Assembly (NCBI GenBank): GCA_050633365.1
Contig: JBOEGJ010000046.1
Coordinates: 1-64,000, forward strand
Length of the DNA stretch: 64,000 nucleotides
Reading direction: 5' to 3'
DNA from: Pseudomaricurvus sp050633365
GTDB taxonomy: Bacteria > Pseudomonadota > Gammaproteobacteria > Pseudomonadales > Cellvibrionaceae
The notes under the pieces were generated by a model. It worked only from the letters and a program-made list of their open reading frames with translations, searched no databases and was not told where the DNA came from. This document shows positions 1-8,632 of this stretch, piece after piece. A program made the translations under genes and the position numbers. Each line of letters begins with the position of its first letter. The stretch's first letter is position 1.

Positions 1-1249
1 GCCACATCAAGCCCTGCATAATACCATTGACCCACATCGCAGCGATGTACAAAACCGTACCGATAGTTGCCAACCAGAAGTGAGTATTGATTAAGGTCGT
101 GCTCCACATGGCTTTGCGGTTGGTAAGAACCGGTAACAAGTGGTAGATAGCACCAATAGAAATCATCGCAACCCAACCCAGAGCGCCAGAATGTACGTGG
201 CCAATGGTCCAGTCAGTATTGTGAGACAAAGCGTTAACCGTCTTGATCGACATCATCGGGCCTTCGAAAGTCGACATACCGTAGAAAGACAGAGAAACCA
301 CTAAGAAGCGCAAGGTAGGATCGGTACGCAACTTATGCCAAGCACCCGACAGAGTCATGATACCGTTAATCATGCCACCCCAAGAAGGTGCCAACAGGAT
401 CAGCGACATCACCATACCCAAGTTCTGCGCCCAATCTGGAAGCGCTGAGTAGTGCAAGTGGTGAGCACCAGCCCAGATGTACAAGCTGATCAACGCCCAA
501 AAGTGAACGATCGAAAGCTGGTAAGAGTAAACCGGACGACCCGCCTGCTTAGGAACGAAGTAGTACATCATGCCCAAGAAGCCAGCGGTCAAGAAGAAGC
601 CTACGGCGTTGTGGCCATACCACCACTGGATCATCGCATCCATTGCACCTGAGTACATGGAGTAAGATTTGGTCAGACTTACCGGTACAGACATGCTGTT
701 CACAACGTGCAGCAAGGCGATGGTGACGATAAACGCCCCATAGAACCAGTTAGCCACGTAGATGTGTGAGGTTTTACGCTTAACAATGGTTCCGAAGAAC
801 ACAATCGCGTATGACACCCACACCAAGGTAATCAAAATATCGATTGGCCATTCCAGCTCGGCGTACTCTTTGGCTGAGGTGTAACCCAGCGGCAAAGTGA
901 TCGCGGCGGCGACGATAACCAGCTGCCAACCCCAGAAGGTAAAAGGCACTAAGAAACCGCCAAACAGCGGCGCCTGACAGGTTCGCTGTACGACGTAGTA
1001 AGACGTTGCGAACAACGCACAACCACCAAAGGCGAAGATTACCGCATTGGTGTGAAGAGGACGCAAGCGTCCGAAGTGAGAATATGGCTGTAAGATATCA
1101 TTTAAATCCGGCCACATTAGCTGAGCTGCAATCAGTACCCCCACTGCCATTCCAACCACGCCCCAAACGACGGTCATCACAGCAAATTGGCGTACTATCT
1201 TGTAGTCATATGCAGGCTGCTCTCCAGCCGCTGCTAGGTTACTACTCAT
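1..1249 (-). CDS. ccoN: cbb3-type cytochrome c oxidase subunit I, 3' end outside window
   Basis: This is the catalytic haem-copper subunit of the high-affinity cbb3 oxidase, an inner-membrane proton-pumping terminal oxidase used at low oxygen. The minus-strand translation begins MSSNLAAAGEQPAYDYK and reads through multiple membrane helices with family landmarks: RLRPLHTNAVIFAFGG, WWYGHNAVGFFLTAGF, the tandem histidines in WAGAHHLHYSALPDW, and DWTIGHVHSGALGW. About 416 residues are present, so only the last helices are missing past base 1. The start ATG at 1249 follows an AGGA-type ribosome site. An FNR-type box lies 120 bp upstream, as expected for an oxygen-regulated oxidase. ccoO, ccoQ and ccoP would be expected beyond the left edge. 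Confidence 0.95.
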   Translation of the reverse strand, partial: MSSNLAAAGEQPAYDYKIVRQFAVMTVVWGVVGMAVGVLIAAQLMWPDLNDILQPYSHFGRLRPLHTNAVIFAFGGCALFATSYYVVQRTCQAPLFGGFLVPFTFWGWQLVIVAAAITLPLGYTSAKEYAELEWPIDILITLVWVSYAIVFFGTIVKRKTSHIYVANWFYGAFIVTIALLHVVNSMSVPVSLTKSYSMYSGAMDAMIQWWYGHNAVGFFLTAGFLGMMYYFVPKQAGRPVYSYQLSIVHFWALISLYIWAGAHHLHYSALPDWAQNLGMVMSLILLAPSWGGMINGIMTLSGAWHKLRTDPTLRFLVVSLSFYGMSTFEGPMMSIKTVNALSHNTDWTIGHVHSGALGWVAMISIGAIYHLLPVLTNRKAMWSTTLINTHFWLATIGTVLYIAAMWVNGIMQGLMW

Positions 1250-1368
1250 AGTGCGTTCCTAATTGATTTTAATTCTGAGGAAGTTTAGTTAAAAATTTCG
1301 CTACTTCTCTGGAAACTGTCTACCCCTAAATTCCCGCGACATTTTGCCGCAGCCGACCTCGTAAAGAC

Positions 1369-1382
1369 TTGATACGTGTCAA
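1369..1382. promoter_or_regulatory. FNR/ANR-type anaerobox upstream of ccoN
   Basis: The sequence TTGATACGTGTCAA matches the FNR/ANR consensus TTGAT-N4-ATCAA with one mismatch. It lies 120 bp before the ccoN start. FNR-family activation of cbb3 oxidase operons is well established in gammaproteobacteria; binding here is inferred. Confidence 0.7.
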
Positions 1383-1478
1383 CTGCAAGCCATGTGGGTA
1401 GCAATACACCTTGCTAAATATCCACAAAGTGTAGGCTATGGGGTAGGTTTTGCTTCCTAAATGATCCTTTTAAAGGAC

Positions 1479-1501
1479 AAACCCCTACATTAAGCAGGGG
1501 G
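1479..1501 (-). terminator. Probable terminator of argG
   Basis: Arms CCCCT (1482-1486) and AGGGG (1496-1500) form a short stem just after the argG stop. On the minus strand the stem is followed by GTTTG, so the T-run is weak. A neighbouring small palindrome, TCCTTTTAAAGGA, lies further downstream. Confidence 0.45.
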
Positions 1502-1515
1502 ATACAGCAGATTAA

Positions 1516-2739
1516 TTACCGCGGGTCACGACCTTTCTTAGCCGCGATGCGCATGCGCAAAGCGTTCAACTTAATAAAGCCTGCCGCGTCTTTCTGATCG
1601 TAAGCACCGGCATCATCTTCAAAGGTGGCAATTTTCTCATCAAACAGGCTGTCTTCAGAGCGGCGACCCACAACACTAACGGCACCTTTGTAGAGCTTCA
1701 CGCGCACGTCACCATTAACGACGTTTTGCGACTCATCGATAGCGGCCTGAAGCATTTTACGCTCTGGGCTCCACCAGTAACCGTTGTAAACCAACTTGGC
1801 GTACTTCGGCATTAACTCATCTTTCAAGTGAGCCGCTTCACGATCCAAGGTTAAGGATTCGATCGCGCGATGCGCCTTCAGCATGATGGTACCTGCAGGG
1901 GTCTCGTAACAACCGCGAGATTTCATACCCACGTAGCGGTTTTCAACGATATCCAAGCGGCCAACGCCGTTTGCGCCACCCACTTCATTAAGGTATTCCA
2001 TGACTGTAGCGGCGCTCATTGGCTTACCGTCGATGGCCACGATATCGCCCTTCTCGTAAGTCAGCTCTACATAAGTTGGGGCATCTGGCGCTTGCTCTGG
2101 AGCAACTGTCCAACGCCACATTTCAGGATCTTCAGCTTCCCACCAAGGATCTTCGAGATTGCCGCCCTCGTAAGAGATGTGCAGCAAGTTAGCGTCCATT
2201 GAGTAAGGCGATTTTTTCTTACTGCTGGCGTAGTCAACAGGGATACCGCGATCTTCACAGTACTTCATCAAGGTCTCACGAGAGGTGAGATCCCACTCAC
2301 GCCAAGGGGCGATCACTTCGATGCCAGGCATCAATGCGTAGGCGCCAAGCTCAAAGCGAACCTGGTCGTTACCTTTACCTGTGGCTCCGTGAGAGATGGC
2401 GGTTGCGCCAGTCTCTTCGGCGATCTCAATCAAACGCTTGGCAATCAATGGACGGGCAATCGAGGTACCCAGCAAGTACTCGCCTTCGTAGATGGCGTTT
2501 GCGCGGAACATTGGGAAAACAAAGTCGCGGGCGAACTCTTCGCGAAGATCATCAATATAGATCTCTTTAATGCCCATAGCTTCAGCTTTGGCGCGCGCAG
2601 GCTCAACTTCCTCACCCTGACCAATATCAGCAGTGAAAGTTACCACTTCGCAATTGTAAGTTTCTTGCAGCCACTTAACGATGACTGAGGTATCCAGACC
2701 ACCGGAATACGCCAGTACGACTTTGTTCACGGATGACAT
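1516..2739 (-). CDS. argG: Argininosuccinate synthase
   Basis: Ligates citrulline and aspartate with ATP to give argininosuccinate, the penultimate step of arginine synthesis, in the cytoplasm. The product is 407 residues, normal for the family. The N-terminal ATP-pyrophosphatase loop reads AYSGGLDTS (about residues 9-17), and the SHGATGKGNDQVRFE signature follows near residue 120. I chose the ATG at 2739 (MSSVNK) because GGGAG sits six bases upstream; an in-frame ATG two codons earlier abuts the same site and an earlier start would add 13 residues. The gene reads in the same direction as motY upstream and ccoN downstream. argG next to motY and pyrC is the arrangement I recall from Pseudomonas. 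Confidence 0.97.
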   Translation of the reverse strand: MSSVNKVVLAYSGGLDTSVIVKWLQETYNCEVVTFTADIGQGEEVEPARAKAEAMGIKEIYIDDLREEFARDFVFPMFRANAIYEGEYLLGTSIARPLIAKRLIEIAEETGATAISHGATGKGNDQVRFELGAYALMPGIEVIAPWREWDLTSRETLMKYCEDRGIPVDYASSKKKSPYSMDANLLHISYEGGNLEDPWWEAEDPEMWRWTVAPEQAPDAPTYVELTYEKGDIVAIDGKPMSAATVMEYLNEVGGANGVGRLDIVENRYVGMKSRGCYETPAGTIMLKAHRAIESLTLDREAAHLKDELMPKYAKLVYNGYWWSPERKMLQAAIDESQNVVNGDVRVKLYKGAVSVVGRRSEDSLFDEKIATFEDDAGAYDQKDAAGFIKLNALRMRIAAKKGRDPR

Positions 2740-3050
2740 AACCATCTCCCACTCTAGGTTATTCGCGCTTGAGGCCAAAAAGGATCACAAACGCAGGAAA
2801 TTTCGGGCGCGAATTGTAGCTTTATTTGCCCGTAAATCCCAGCTAATTGCAGGGGTATTCATAGAAAATACAAAGTGTTAGAACAGATTAGTCGAGTTAA
2901 ACGACAACAGCAGGACATTTTTCAAACAGAAAGCCCAATAAGAGATCGACACTCTCTCTCCCAATGCATGACACTATAGGACTACCGAAAAATGACAGAC
3001 GTATGACCAAGGCCGCGCCCATGTGAATGCAAGCCTTCTGGGCAACCCCA
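2740..3050. other. Intergenic region between motY and argG
   Basis: This 311-bp gap must hold the argG promoter and leader. A TACAAT-like -10 hexamer is visible on the minus strand near 2810-2820, but no convincing -35 partner at the right spacing. No clear ARG box, terminator hairpin or small gene was found. Confidence 0.4.
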
Positions 3051-4085
3051 TTAAGGAGTTTCGGCCTGCGCAAGGGGTGGAATGGTCGGAGCACCGTTTT
3101 TCTCCAGTCGAATCGTTACCCGGCGATTCTGCGCCCGACCCTTTCGACTTCGATTTGACGCCACCGGATAGCGCTCGCCGTGCCAACGACTGGTGATTTT
3201 ATCCGACGCAATACCGCGATCGACCAAGAACTGCACAACCATTTCGGCGCGTTTTTGTGACAACTCGAGATTATCCCCTCGCCCTCCCAAGCTGTCGGTA
3301 TGACCGTCGACATAAAAAGACTGAACGCTATCATCGGCTTTTACATAGAGCGCGATATCATCCAGTTTCTTTAACTCACTGGGCAACAGACGATCATGGC
3401 TGGACGGGAAATAAATCGCGGTTCGGCGAATCTGCTCGAAGTTCACCGGTAAGAGCTGCGCCTGACAGGCCTGATATTCAAGATAAGGGGCCTGAAAGTT
3501 CACCGGACTCAAAACCACCTTGGCAGACTGCTCGGCGCCGTACCAAGGGGCGCGGGTAAAGACAAGATCCTGCCCCTCGAAGAGTTCCGACAACATCCGC
3601 GCCGACTGCTTTGCCTTTAAGGTGACCGGGAAACGCCCCTGGGTCACTGGCACCAACCCTAAATTGGTAGATTTTCCCGCCGGCTTCCAATGCGGCGCCG
3701 CAGAGACGAGAGAGGCCTTACCGGATTTCATCAATGGACTTTGCGGACGCAACTGAAACTTCGCCTCATACCCCGCCAAGTGCTCAAATACCGCACGGCC
3801 ATAATAGGGAATATCGTGCACAATACGGCATTCAAAAATAGAGCTATCGACCACCCAGGCAGAATCACCCAAAGAGGCCTGATAAGGGCGAGCCTGCGCC
3901 GAGACACTGCCAATCAGAGCAATGGCGACGATCGCTGCCATGACTACTAGACGAGTAAACAACGAAGCAGCTAGAAACGACTCTATTTTGGAGGGTGCGC
4001 TCACACAGGACACCGGCAATGGTGACACTGAAAGCTCTGTAGCAGAGGTCGAACACCTAGTATGTAACCACTCACACTCGCTCAT
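3051..4085 (-). CDS. motY: Sodium-type flagellar motor protein MotY (OmpA-like peptidoglycan binding)
   Basis: MotY forms part of the T-ring at the flagellar basal body and helps anchor stator units. The N-terminal half has the MotY pattern (WVVDSSIFECRIVHDIPYYG, NLGLVPVTQGRFPVTL). The C-terminal half (from about residue 220) is an OmpA domain with YVDGHTDSLGGRGDN, LSQKRAEMVVQFL and NRRVTI. The hydrophobic signal-like segment VVMAAIVAIALIGSVSAQA sits about 45 residues in from the ATG at 4085. That ATG has GGGAG eight bases upstream, whereas the internal ATG at 3941, which would give a normal signal peptide and a family-typical 296 residues, has no clear ribosome site. The true start is therefore uncertain. 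Divergent from pyrC. Confidence 0.88.
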   Translation of the reverse strand: MSECEWLHTRCSTSATELSVSPLPVSCVSAPSKIESFLAASLFTRLVVMAAIVAIALIGSVSAQARPYQASLGDSAWVVDSSIFECRIVHDIPYYGRAVFEHLAGYEAKFQLRPQSPLMKSGKASLVSAAPHWKPAGKSTNLGLVPVTQGRFPVTLKAKQSARMLSELFEGQDLVFTRAPWYGAEQSAKVVLSPVNFQAPYLEYQACQAQLLPVNFEQIRRTAIYFPSSHDRLLPSELKKLDDIALYVKADDSVQSFYVDGHTDSLGGRGDNLELSQKRAEMVVQFLVDRGIASDKITSRWHGERYPVASNRSRKGRAQNRRVTIRLEKNGAPTIPPLAQAETP

Positions 4086-4217
4086 ATTCGGATCTCCCAC
4101 AGAGACTCAGACATCGATAGTGTTATTATCGGCCTGCCAAGCCTGTGCTTTAATGGCATTTTTCGGTAGGATGCGCCACCTTATTGATTGTTGACGTTAT
4201 AACCCCAGGAGCCCGTC

Positions 4218-5255
4218 ATGCCCCAGACCAGCCTCACCCTGCTTCGCCCAGACGACTGGCACATTCACTTGCGTGACGGCGCCGCTCTGAGCACCACCGT
4301 ACCCGATGCCGCGAAAACCTTTAACCGTGCCATCATCATGCCCAACTTGGTGCCACCGGTGATGAGCGCTGAGCAAGCCATGGGGTACAAACAGCGTATT
4401 TTGGCGCAATTGCCAGCCGATCAGACCTTTGATCCGCTGATGGTCATTTACCTAACGGACAACACCACCCCCGAACAAATCGCGGCAGCGAAAAAAGCCG
4501 GCGTTGTAGCCTGCAAGCTATACCCTGCGGGTGCCACCACCAATTCAGATTCGGGCGTGACAGATCTCAGTAAAGTCTATCCTGCGCTAGAAGCCATGCA
4601 GGAACACGACATCCGCTTTTTAATGCACGGCGAAGTGACCGATGCCGACATCGACATCTTCGATCGCGAGAAAGCCTTTATCGATCGCACTCTGATCGGC
4701 CTAGAGCAGCAGTTTCCCGAGCTGAAAATGGTGCTAGAGCACATCACCACCAAAGATGCCGCACAATTTGTGGCCGCAGCAGGTGATAACGTGGCAGCCA
4801 CCATTACCGCCCACCACCTGTTGTTTAACCGCAACCACATGTTGGCCGGAGGCATTCGCCCCCACTATTACTGCCTGCCCATCCTTAAGCGCAACACCCA
4901 CCAAGAGGCGCTTATTGACGCGGCCACCAGTGGCAGCCCCAAATTCTTCCTCGGTACTGATTCCGCACCTCACACCAAAGACAAAAAAGAAGCCGCTTGC
5001 GGTTGCGCCGGCGCCTACACCGCCTATCATGGCATAGAGCTCTATGCGCAAGCGTTTGATAACGCTGGCAAGCTCGACAAACTCGAAGATTTTGCCAGTA
5101 CTTTTGGCCCCGAGTTTTACGGTTTACCACGCAATACCGACACCATCACTCTGACCAAAACCGACTGGCAAGTACCTGAGACTCTGCCACTAGGCGATGA
5201 TGTACTAGCGCCACTACTCGCTGGCGAAACCATTCACTGGAAACGCACCGCCTAA
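4218..5255 (+). CDS. pyrC: Dihydroorotase
   Basis: Catalyses reversible cyclisation of carbamoyl-aspartate to dihydroorotate in pyrimidine synthesis; a cytoplasmic zinc metalloenzyme. The product is 345 residues, the usual size of class II (PyrC) enzymes. The metal-binding H-I-H pair is at residues 15-17 (DDWHIHLRDG). The lysine in CKLYPAGATTNSDSG near residue 100 is the expected carboxylated bridging ligand, and the catalytic aspartate lies in GTDSAPH near 250. AGGAG seven bases before the ATG fixes the start. rnt follows after 10 bp, so the two are probably co-transcribed. The 132-bp gap to motY holds divergent promoters. Confidence 0.97.
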   Translation: MPQTSLTLLRPDDWHIHLRDGAALSTTVPDAAKTFNRAIIMPNLVPPVMSAEQAMGYKQRILAQLPADQTFDPLMVIYLTDNTTPEQIAAAKKAGVVACKLYPAGATTNSDSGVTDLSKVYPALEAMQEHDIRFLMHGEVTDADIDIFDREKAFIDRTLIGLEQQFPELKMVLEHITTKDAAQFVAAAGDNVAATITAHHLLFNRNHMLAGGIRPHYYCLPILKRNTHQEALIDAATSGSPKFFLGTDSAPHTKDKKEAACGCAGAYTAYHGIELYAQAFDNAGKLDKLEDFASTFGPEFYGLPRNTDTITLTKTDWQVPETLPLGDDVLAPLLAGETIHWKRTA

Positions 5256-5265
5256 GGACTCAATT

Positions 5266-5928
5266 GTGACCACTTTGGAACCTGCTGTGGATATGGATAA
5301 CGACGTTAAGTCGCCATTAGCCAAACGCTTTCGCGGCTTTTTACCCGTCATTGTCGACGTTGAAACTGGCGGTTTTAACGCCGATACCGATGCCCTACTG
5401 GAAATAGCTGCAGTCACACTGCGCATGAACGACGACGGTCTGCTGCATCGACACGAAACCTTCGACTTTCATGTCGACCCCTTTGAAGGGGCCAACATCG
5501 AACAATCTGCACTGGACTTTACCGGTATCGATTTAGAGTGTCCCGATCGCCCCGCCATGCCAGAAATGATGGCATTGCCTGAGCTGTTTCAGAGTATTCG
5601 CAAAGCCGTTAAAGAACACGGCTGTACTCGCGCCGTCATGGTTGCTCACAACGCCCATTTCGATTTGGGTTTTGTCAACGCGGCCTCTAATCGCTGCGAA
5701 ATCAAACGCAATCCGTTTCATCCATTCAGCTGCTTTGATACCGCAACTTTATCGGGCTTGGCATTCGGACAAACCGTTCTCGCCAAAACCTGCCAAGTGG
5801 CTGGAATCGACTTCTCCAACAGTGAAGCTCACTCGGCAGCCTACGACGCCGAAAAAACCGCCGACCTTTTTTGCATGATCGTCAATCGCTGGCAATCACT
5901 GGGCGGCTGGCCTCTCGCCGACAGCTAA
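5266..5928 (+). CDS. rnt: Ribonuclease T
   Basis: A 3'-to-5' exoribonuclease that trims tRNA CCA ends and matures small stable RNAs. The 220-residue protein has the DEDDh exonuclease residues: D31 and E33 in VDVETGG, the aspartate in AHNAHFDLGF near residue 132, and the HSAAYDAEKTADLF block with the catalytic histidine and last aspartate near 188-193. Translation starts at GTG (5266), preceded by AAGGA at seven bases. It follows pyrC by 10 bp, the same pair order I recall in Pseudomonas. Confidence 0.96.
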   Translation: MTTLEPAVDMDNDVKSPLAKRFRGFLPVIVDVETGGFNADTDALLEIAAVTLRMNDDGLLHRHETFDFHVDPFEGANIEQSALDFTGIDLECPDRPAMPEMMALPELFQSIRKAVKEHGCTRAVMVAHNAHFDLGFVNAASNRCEIKRNPFHPFSCFDTATLSGLAFGQTVLAKTCQVAGIDFSNSEAHSAAYDAEKTADLFCMIVNRWQSLGGWPLADS

Positions 5929-6013
5929 ACCTATCGCAGCAACCAGAGCTGGTCGCCCTCGAAAGGGGAAGCTCTGGTCATTTCACACGCAAATTTTTCT
6001 CGAAGAGATCCCC

Positions 6014-6457
6014 ATGGCACGAGTTAATCTGGAGCTGCCTGAGCAGTTTTTTTATAGCACAACTATGCAAGTGCGCTATACCGACATCAACACCGCAGGG
6101 CACGTGGGCAACGATCAAATGATTTCGCTCTTGTCTTCGGCCCGTTACAGTTTTTTTCAATTCCTCGATATCGGCGATGGCAATTTCGACGGCTACCAAC
6201 TCATCGTCACCGACTTGGTCACCTCATATCGCGCCGAGAGCTTTGCCGAGGACACCTTGCGCTTTGAACTGGGCTTTATGGACTTCAATAAATACGGCGG
6301 CGACATTATCTTTCGCGTCACCAAAGACAACAGTCGCGTTGTTACACTCGCCAAAACGGGATTTGTTTTTGTAGGCCCAGACGGAAACGTCTGTCCGATA
6401 CCGGAAACCTTCACCCGCTTACTGCCGGAGAACATTCGCCCCTGGAAACAAAGCTAG
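6014..6457 (+). CDS. Hotdog-fold acyl-CoA thioesterase (4HBT family)
   Basis: A 147-residue protein with the single hotdog domain of YbgC/FadM-type thioesterases, which hydrolyse acyl-CoA thioesters in the cytoplasm. The FYSTTMQVRYTDINTAGHVGN stretch (split here: VRYTDINTAGHVGN is the core) carries the family's catalytic Asp region, followed by RYSFFQFLDI and the buried beta strands ending TGFVFV. It lies 85 bp after rnt on the same strand, so read-through from pyrC-rnt is possible. The substrate cannot be deduced from sequence. Confidence 0.85.
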   Translation: MARVNLELPEQFFYSTTMQVRYTDINTAGHVGNDQMISLLSSARYSFFQFLDIGDGNFDGYQLIVTDLVTSYRAESFAEDTLRFELGFMDFNKYGGDIIFRVTKDNSRVVTLAKTGFVFVGPDGNVCPIPETFTRLLPENIRPWKQS

Positions 6458-6525
6458 GGCACCTCATCAAATCGCGCCCAAGCGGGTCGATTCGATAGCT
6501 GCTCACTTAAGTCGCCGGCAATGAA

Positions 6526-7431
6526 TTAGCCCTCCACCGAAACGCCCGCAGCAACCTCCTTCAACAATCCAATCAACCACTGATGTTTGGGAGACTGCTG
6601 GTACCTTTGATGCCAGCACAAATGCAACGAAAGGCAATTGTGAGTGCTGGGAACATAACACCTTGCAAATTCCGCCATCATCGCCATTTCACCAGGAAGA
6701 GGCGCTAACATGTCACTGCCTCGGAGAAAGTTGGGCACTCCGGAAAAAGTATTAACCACTAGCTGTGGTCTAATATCCCTGCCCCGCAGCGGAGAATGAT
6801 TGCGGTGTATCAACCCCGTTGCACTGTCATAAATCACCTCGGGAATCACATATCCCGCCTGCAAAAAATCAGCTTCCGTTTGCGGCTCATCGCGACACTG
6901 GGGATCATAGAAAATAGCTTGTCTGTCTGTGTTCAATTTCAGCATATGCACATCGGACTTATCGGGTGGTGTCGGAGTCAGCACCAAATCAACACCCTCA
7001 TCGCGGATCAGCTCAAGTGGATCCAGAGGGTTGGAGATCACTCTCAAGCTCAATTGAGGCGCTTGCCTCCTTAGTTGCCTGTGCAACTGAGGCAACAACA
7101 AATCACGCTGATACTCATTCGCTCCAATCACTAATTGCCCCTGCGCTTGGGCGGGATCAAAAGCTGGCGTCAACGGCAGTGAATCCATTAATCCCATAAC
7201 TTGACTGACCCGCTCGGCAATATCCAGAGCGTGAGGCGTAGGCCTGAAGCCGCGCCCTGAGCGCACAAACAAGGGGTCTCGCAGCACTTCGCGCAATCGA
7301 TTTAACGCGTGACTAACCGCTGGCTGCCCAACGCCAAGCACTTCTGCCGTTTTCGTCAAAGAAAGGGTTTCCATCAGTGACAGAAACAGCTTTAGCTGCC
7401 TAGCATCCAATGAGGTATCAAATTCTTTCAT
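6526..7431 (-). CDS. LysR-family transcriptional regulator
   Basis: The 301-residue protein has an N-terminal winged helix-turn-helix (LKLFLSLMETLSLTKTAEVL, then VGQPAVSHALNRLREVLRDPLFVR) and a periplasmic-binding-protein-like effector domain from about residue 90. It is divergent from exbB across a 94-bp gap that contains a near-consensus Fur box. That placement suggests it is iron-regulated and may control the TonB/siderophore-receptor operon, but this is inference. The effector is unknown. No Shine-Dalgarno of note precedes the ATG at 7431. Confidence 0.9.
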   Translation of the reverse strand: MKEFDTSLDARQLKLFLSLMETLSLTKTAEVLGVGQPAVSHALNRLREVLRDPLFVRSGRGFRPTPHALDIAERVSQVMGLMDSLPLTPAFDPAQAQGQLVIGANEYQRDLLLPQLHRQLRRQAPQLSLRVISNPLDPLELIRDEGVDLVLTPTPPDKSDVHMLKLNTDRQAIFYDPQCRDEPQTEADFLQAGYVIPEVIYDSATGLIHRNHSPLRGRDIRPQLVVNTFSGVPNFLRGSDMLAPLPGEMAMMAEFARCYVPSTHNCLSLHLCWHQRYQQSPKHQWLIGLLKEVAAGVSVEG

Positions 7432-7459
7432 AGGTTGTATTCATCTCACCGCATTTATT

Positions 7460-7478
7460 GATAATGATTATTGATTAT
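7460..7478. promoter_or_regulatory. Fur box between LysR regulator and exbB
   Basis: GATAATGATTATTGATTAT is close to the 19-bp Fur consensus GATAATGATAATCATTATC, especially in the left 12 bases. It lies 48 bp before the exbB start and 29 bp from the LysR start, so iron-loaded Fur could repress both. It is the only strong Fur box seen for the exbB-to-piuC cluster. Confidence 0.8.
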
Positions 7479-7525
7479 ATAATGCAAATGAGTTTTTTTC
7501 GCATAAAGTTTTCTGGAGTTACACA

Positions 7526-8188
7526 TTGTCTTCCCCGTTTTCCTTGATAAGTGCCGGCGGCCCTATCGTCGCCGTGCTTTGCTTCCTGTCGATCGTTGTT
7601 GTCACACTCGCGCTGGTGAAATGTTGGCAGTTTTTTCAATGCGGCCTGTTATTTGGCGACAACGCCGCCATCAATAGACACTTTCTCGAATACTGGTCAC
7701 AGGGCGATCTAAGCGCGGCACACTCGACCCTACGAGATAACAAAGCGCCCGAAGCCCAATTGTTAACCCACCTCTGTCAGACGGCAAAAAGCGGTCGTCT
7801 AGACAGCAATGCGCAACACAATGAGCTTCAGCGTTACGCCCTATCGCTGCTCAGCCAATTGCGCAGCTATTTACGCCCGCTAGAAGTCATCGCCACGGTC
7901 GCTCCACTGATTGGATTATTGGGTACTGTCACCGGCATGATCGAGGCCTTTCAAGCCATGGAAGCGGCGGGTAAGCAGGTCGATCCCTCGGTGCTTTCTG
8001 GGGGTATATGGCAAGCACTGCTCACCACTGCTATCGGTCTTATTGTGGCAATTCCCGCCTCACTGTTACACAGCTGGTTCGAGCGTAAAGTGGAAGTTTG
8101 TGGCCAAAACATGGGCGATGCGCTGGCGCAAATATCCGTTATGGCAAGTCGTAAAACGGCGAGCGAACCACAGCTGGCGGTTGTTTAA
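7526..8188 (+). CDS. exbB: ExbB/MotA/TolQ-family proton channel protein
   Basis: ExbB forms the pentameric inner-membrane channel of the TonB energy transducer. The 220-residue protein has three predicted membrane segments: residues about 10-32, 115-140 with LEVIATVAPLIGLLGTVTGM, and 155-180 with GGIWQALLTTAIGLIVAIPA. These are the conserved pore-lining motifs of the family. Translation starts at TTG (7526), preceded by GGAG at seven bases. It is the first gene of an exbB-exbD-exbD-tonB cluster downstream of a Fur box. Confidence 0.93.
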   Translation: MSSPFSLISAGGPIVAVLCFLSIVVVTLALVKCWQFFQCGLLFGDNAAINRHFLEYWSQGDLSAAHSTLRDNKAPEAQLLTHLCQTAKSGRLDSNAQHNELQRYALSLLSQLRSYLRPLEVIATVAPLIGLLGTVTGMIEAFQAMEAAGKQVDPSVLSGGIWQALLTTAIGLIVAIPASLLHSWFERKVEVCGQNMGDALAQISVMASRKTASEPQLAVV

Positions 8189-8209
8189 TCCCATGCAGAC
8201 CTTCCCGCT

Positions 8210-8632
8210 ATGAGCACAGCATCTCTTCAAGGTCCGGCCCGCCGTCGGGCCCATATTAGCCTGACCCCCTTAATTGATGTCGTGTTTATTTTGTTGCTGT
8301 TTTTTATGCTGTCATCAACCTTCACCCCTATCTCTGCTTTGGATCTCAATCCAGCCATAGACGGTGCCGGTGAAAAGTCGTCGGACCAAAAAGCCCTGTT
8401 GGTCGAAATCGTGAACCCGCAACGATGGCGTCTCGACGGCCGAGAATATTCCCTTGGCGACGAAAAACTGCTGTCCAAATTAAACGACGCCGTTATCGAC
8501 GACAGTGTCGTCGTCGTGCAAGCCTTGGCCCAGGTCAACGTGCAAGACTTGGTCAGCGCGCTGAGTTTTTTACAAGATCACGGTATTACTCGGTTAAACG
8601 TCAGCCCTTCGTCAGAGGTGGCTCATGATTAA
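8210..8632 (+). CDS. exbD: ExbD-family biopolymer transporter, copy 1 (Asp intact)
   Basis: ExbD sits as a dimer inside the ExbB pentamer and carries the protonatable aspartate. This 140-residue copy has a short basic N terminus, then ISLTPLIDVVFILLLFFML with the essential aspartate at residue 23, then a periplasmic domain. It overlaps the next gene by 8 bp, so the two are translationally coupled. Together with copy 2 it could form a mixed dimer. Confidence 0.92.
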   Translation: MSTASLQGPARRRAHISLTPLIDVVFILLLFFMLSSTFTPISALDLNPAIDGAGEKSSDQKALLVEIVNPQRWRLDGREYSLGDEKLLSKLNDAVIDDSVVVVQALAQVNVQDLVSALSFLQDHGITRLNVSPSSEVAHD

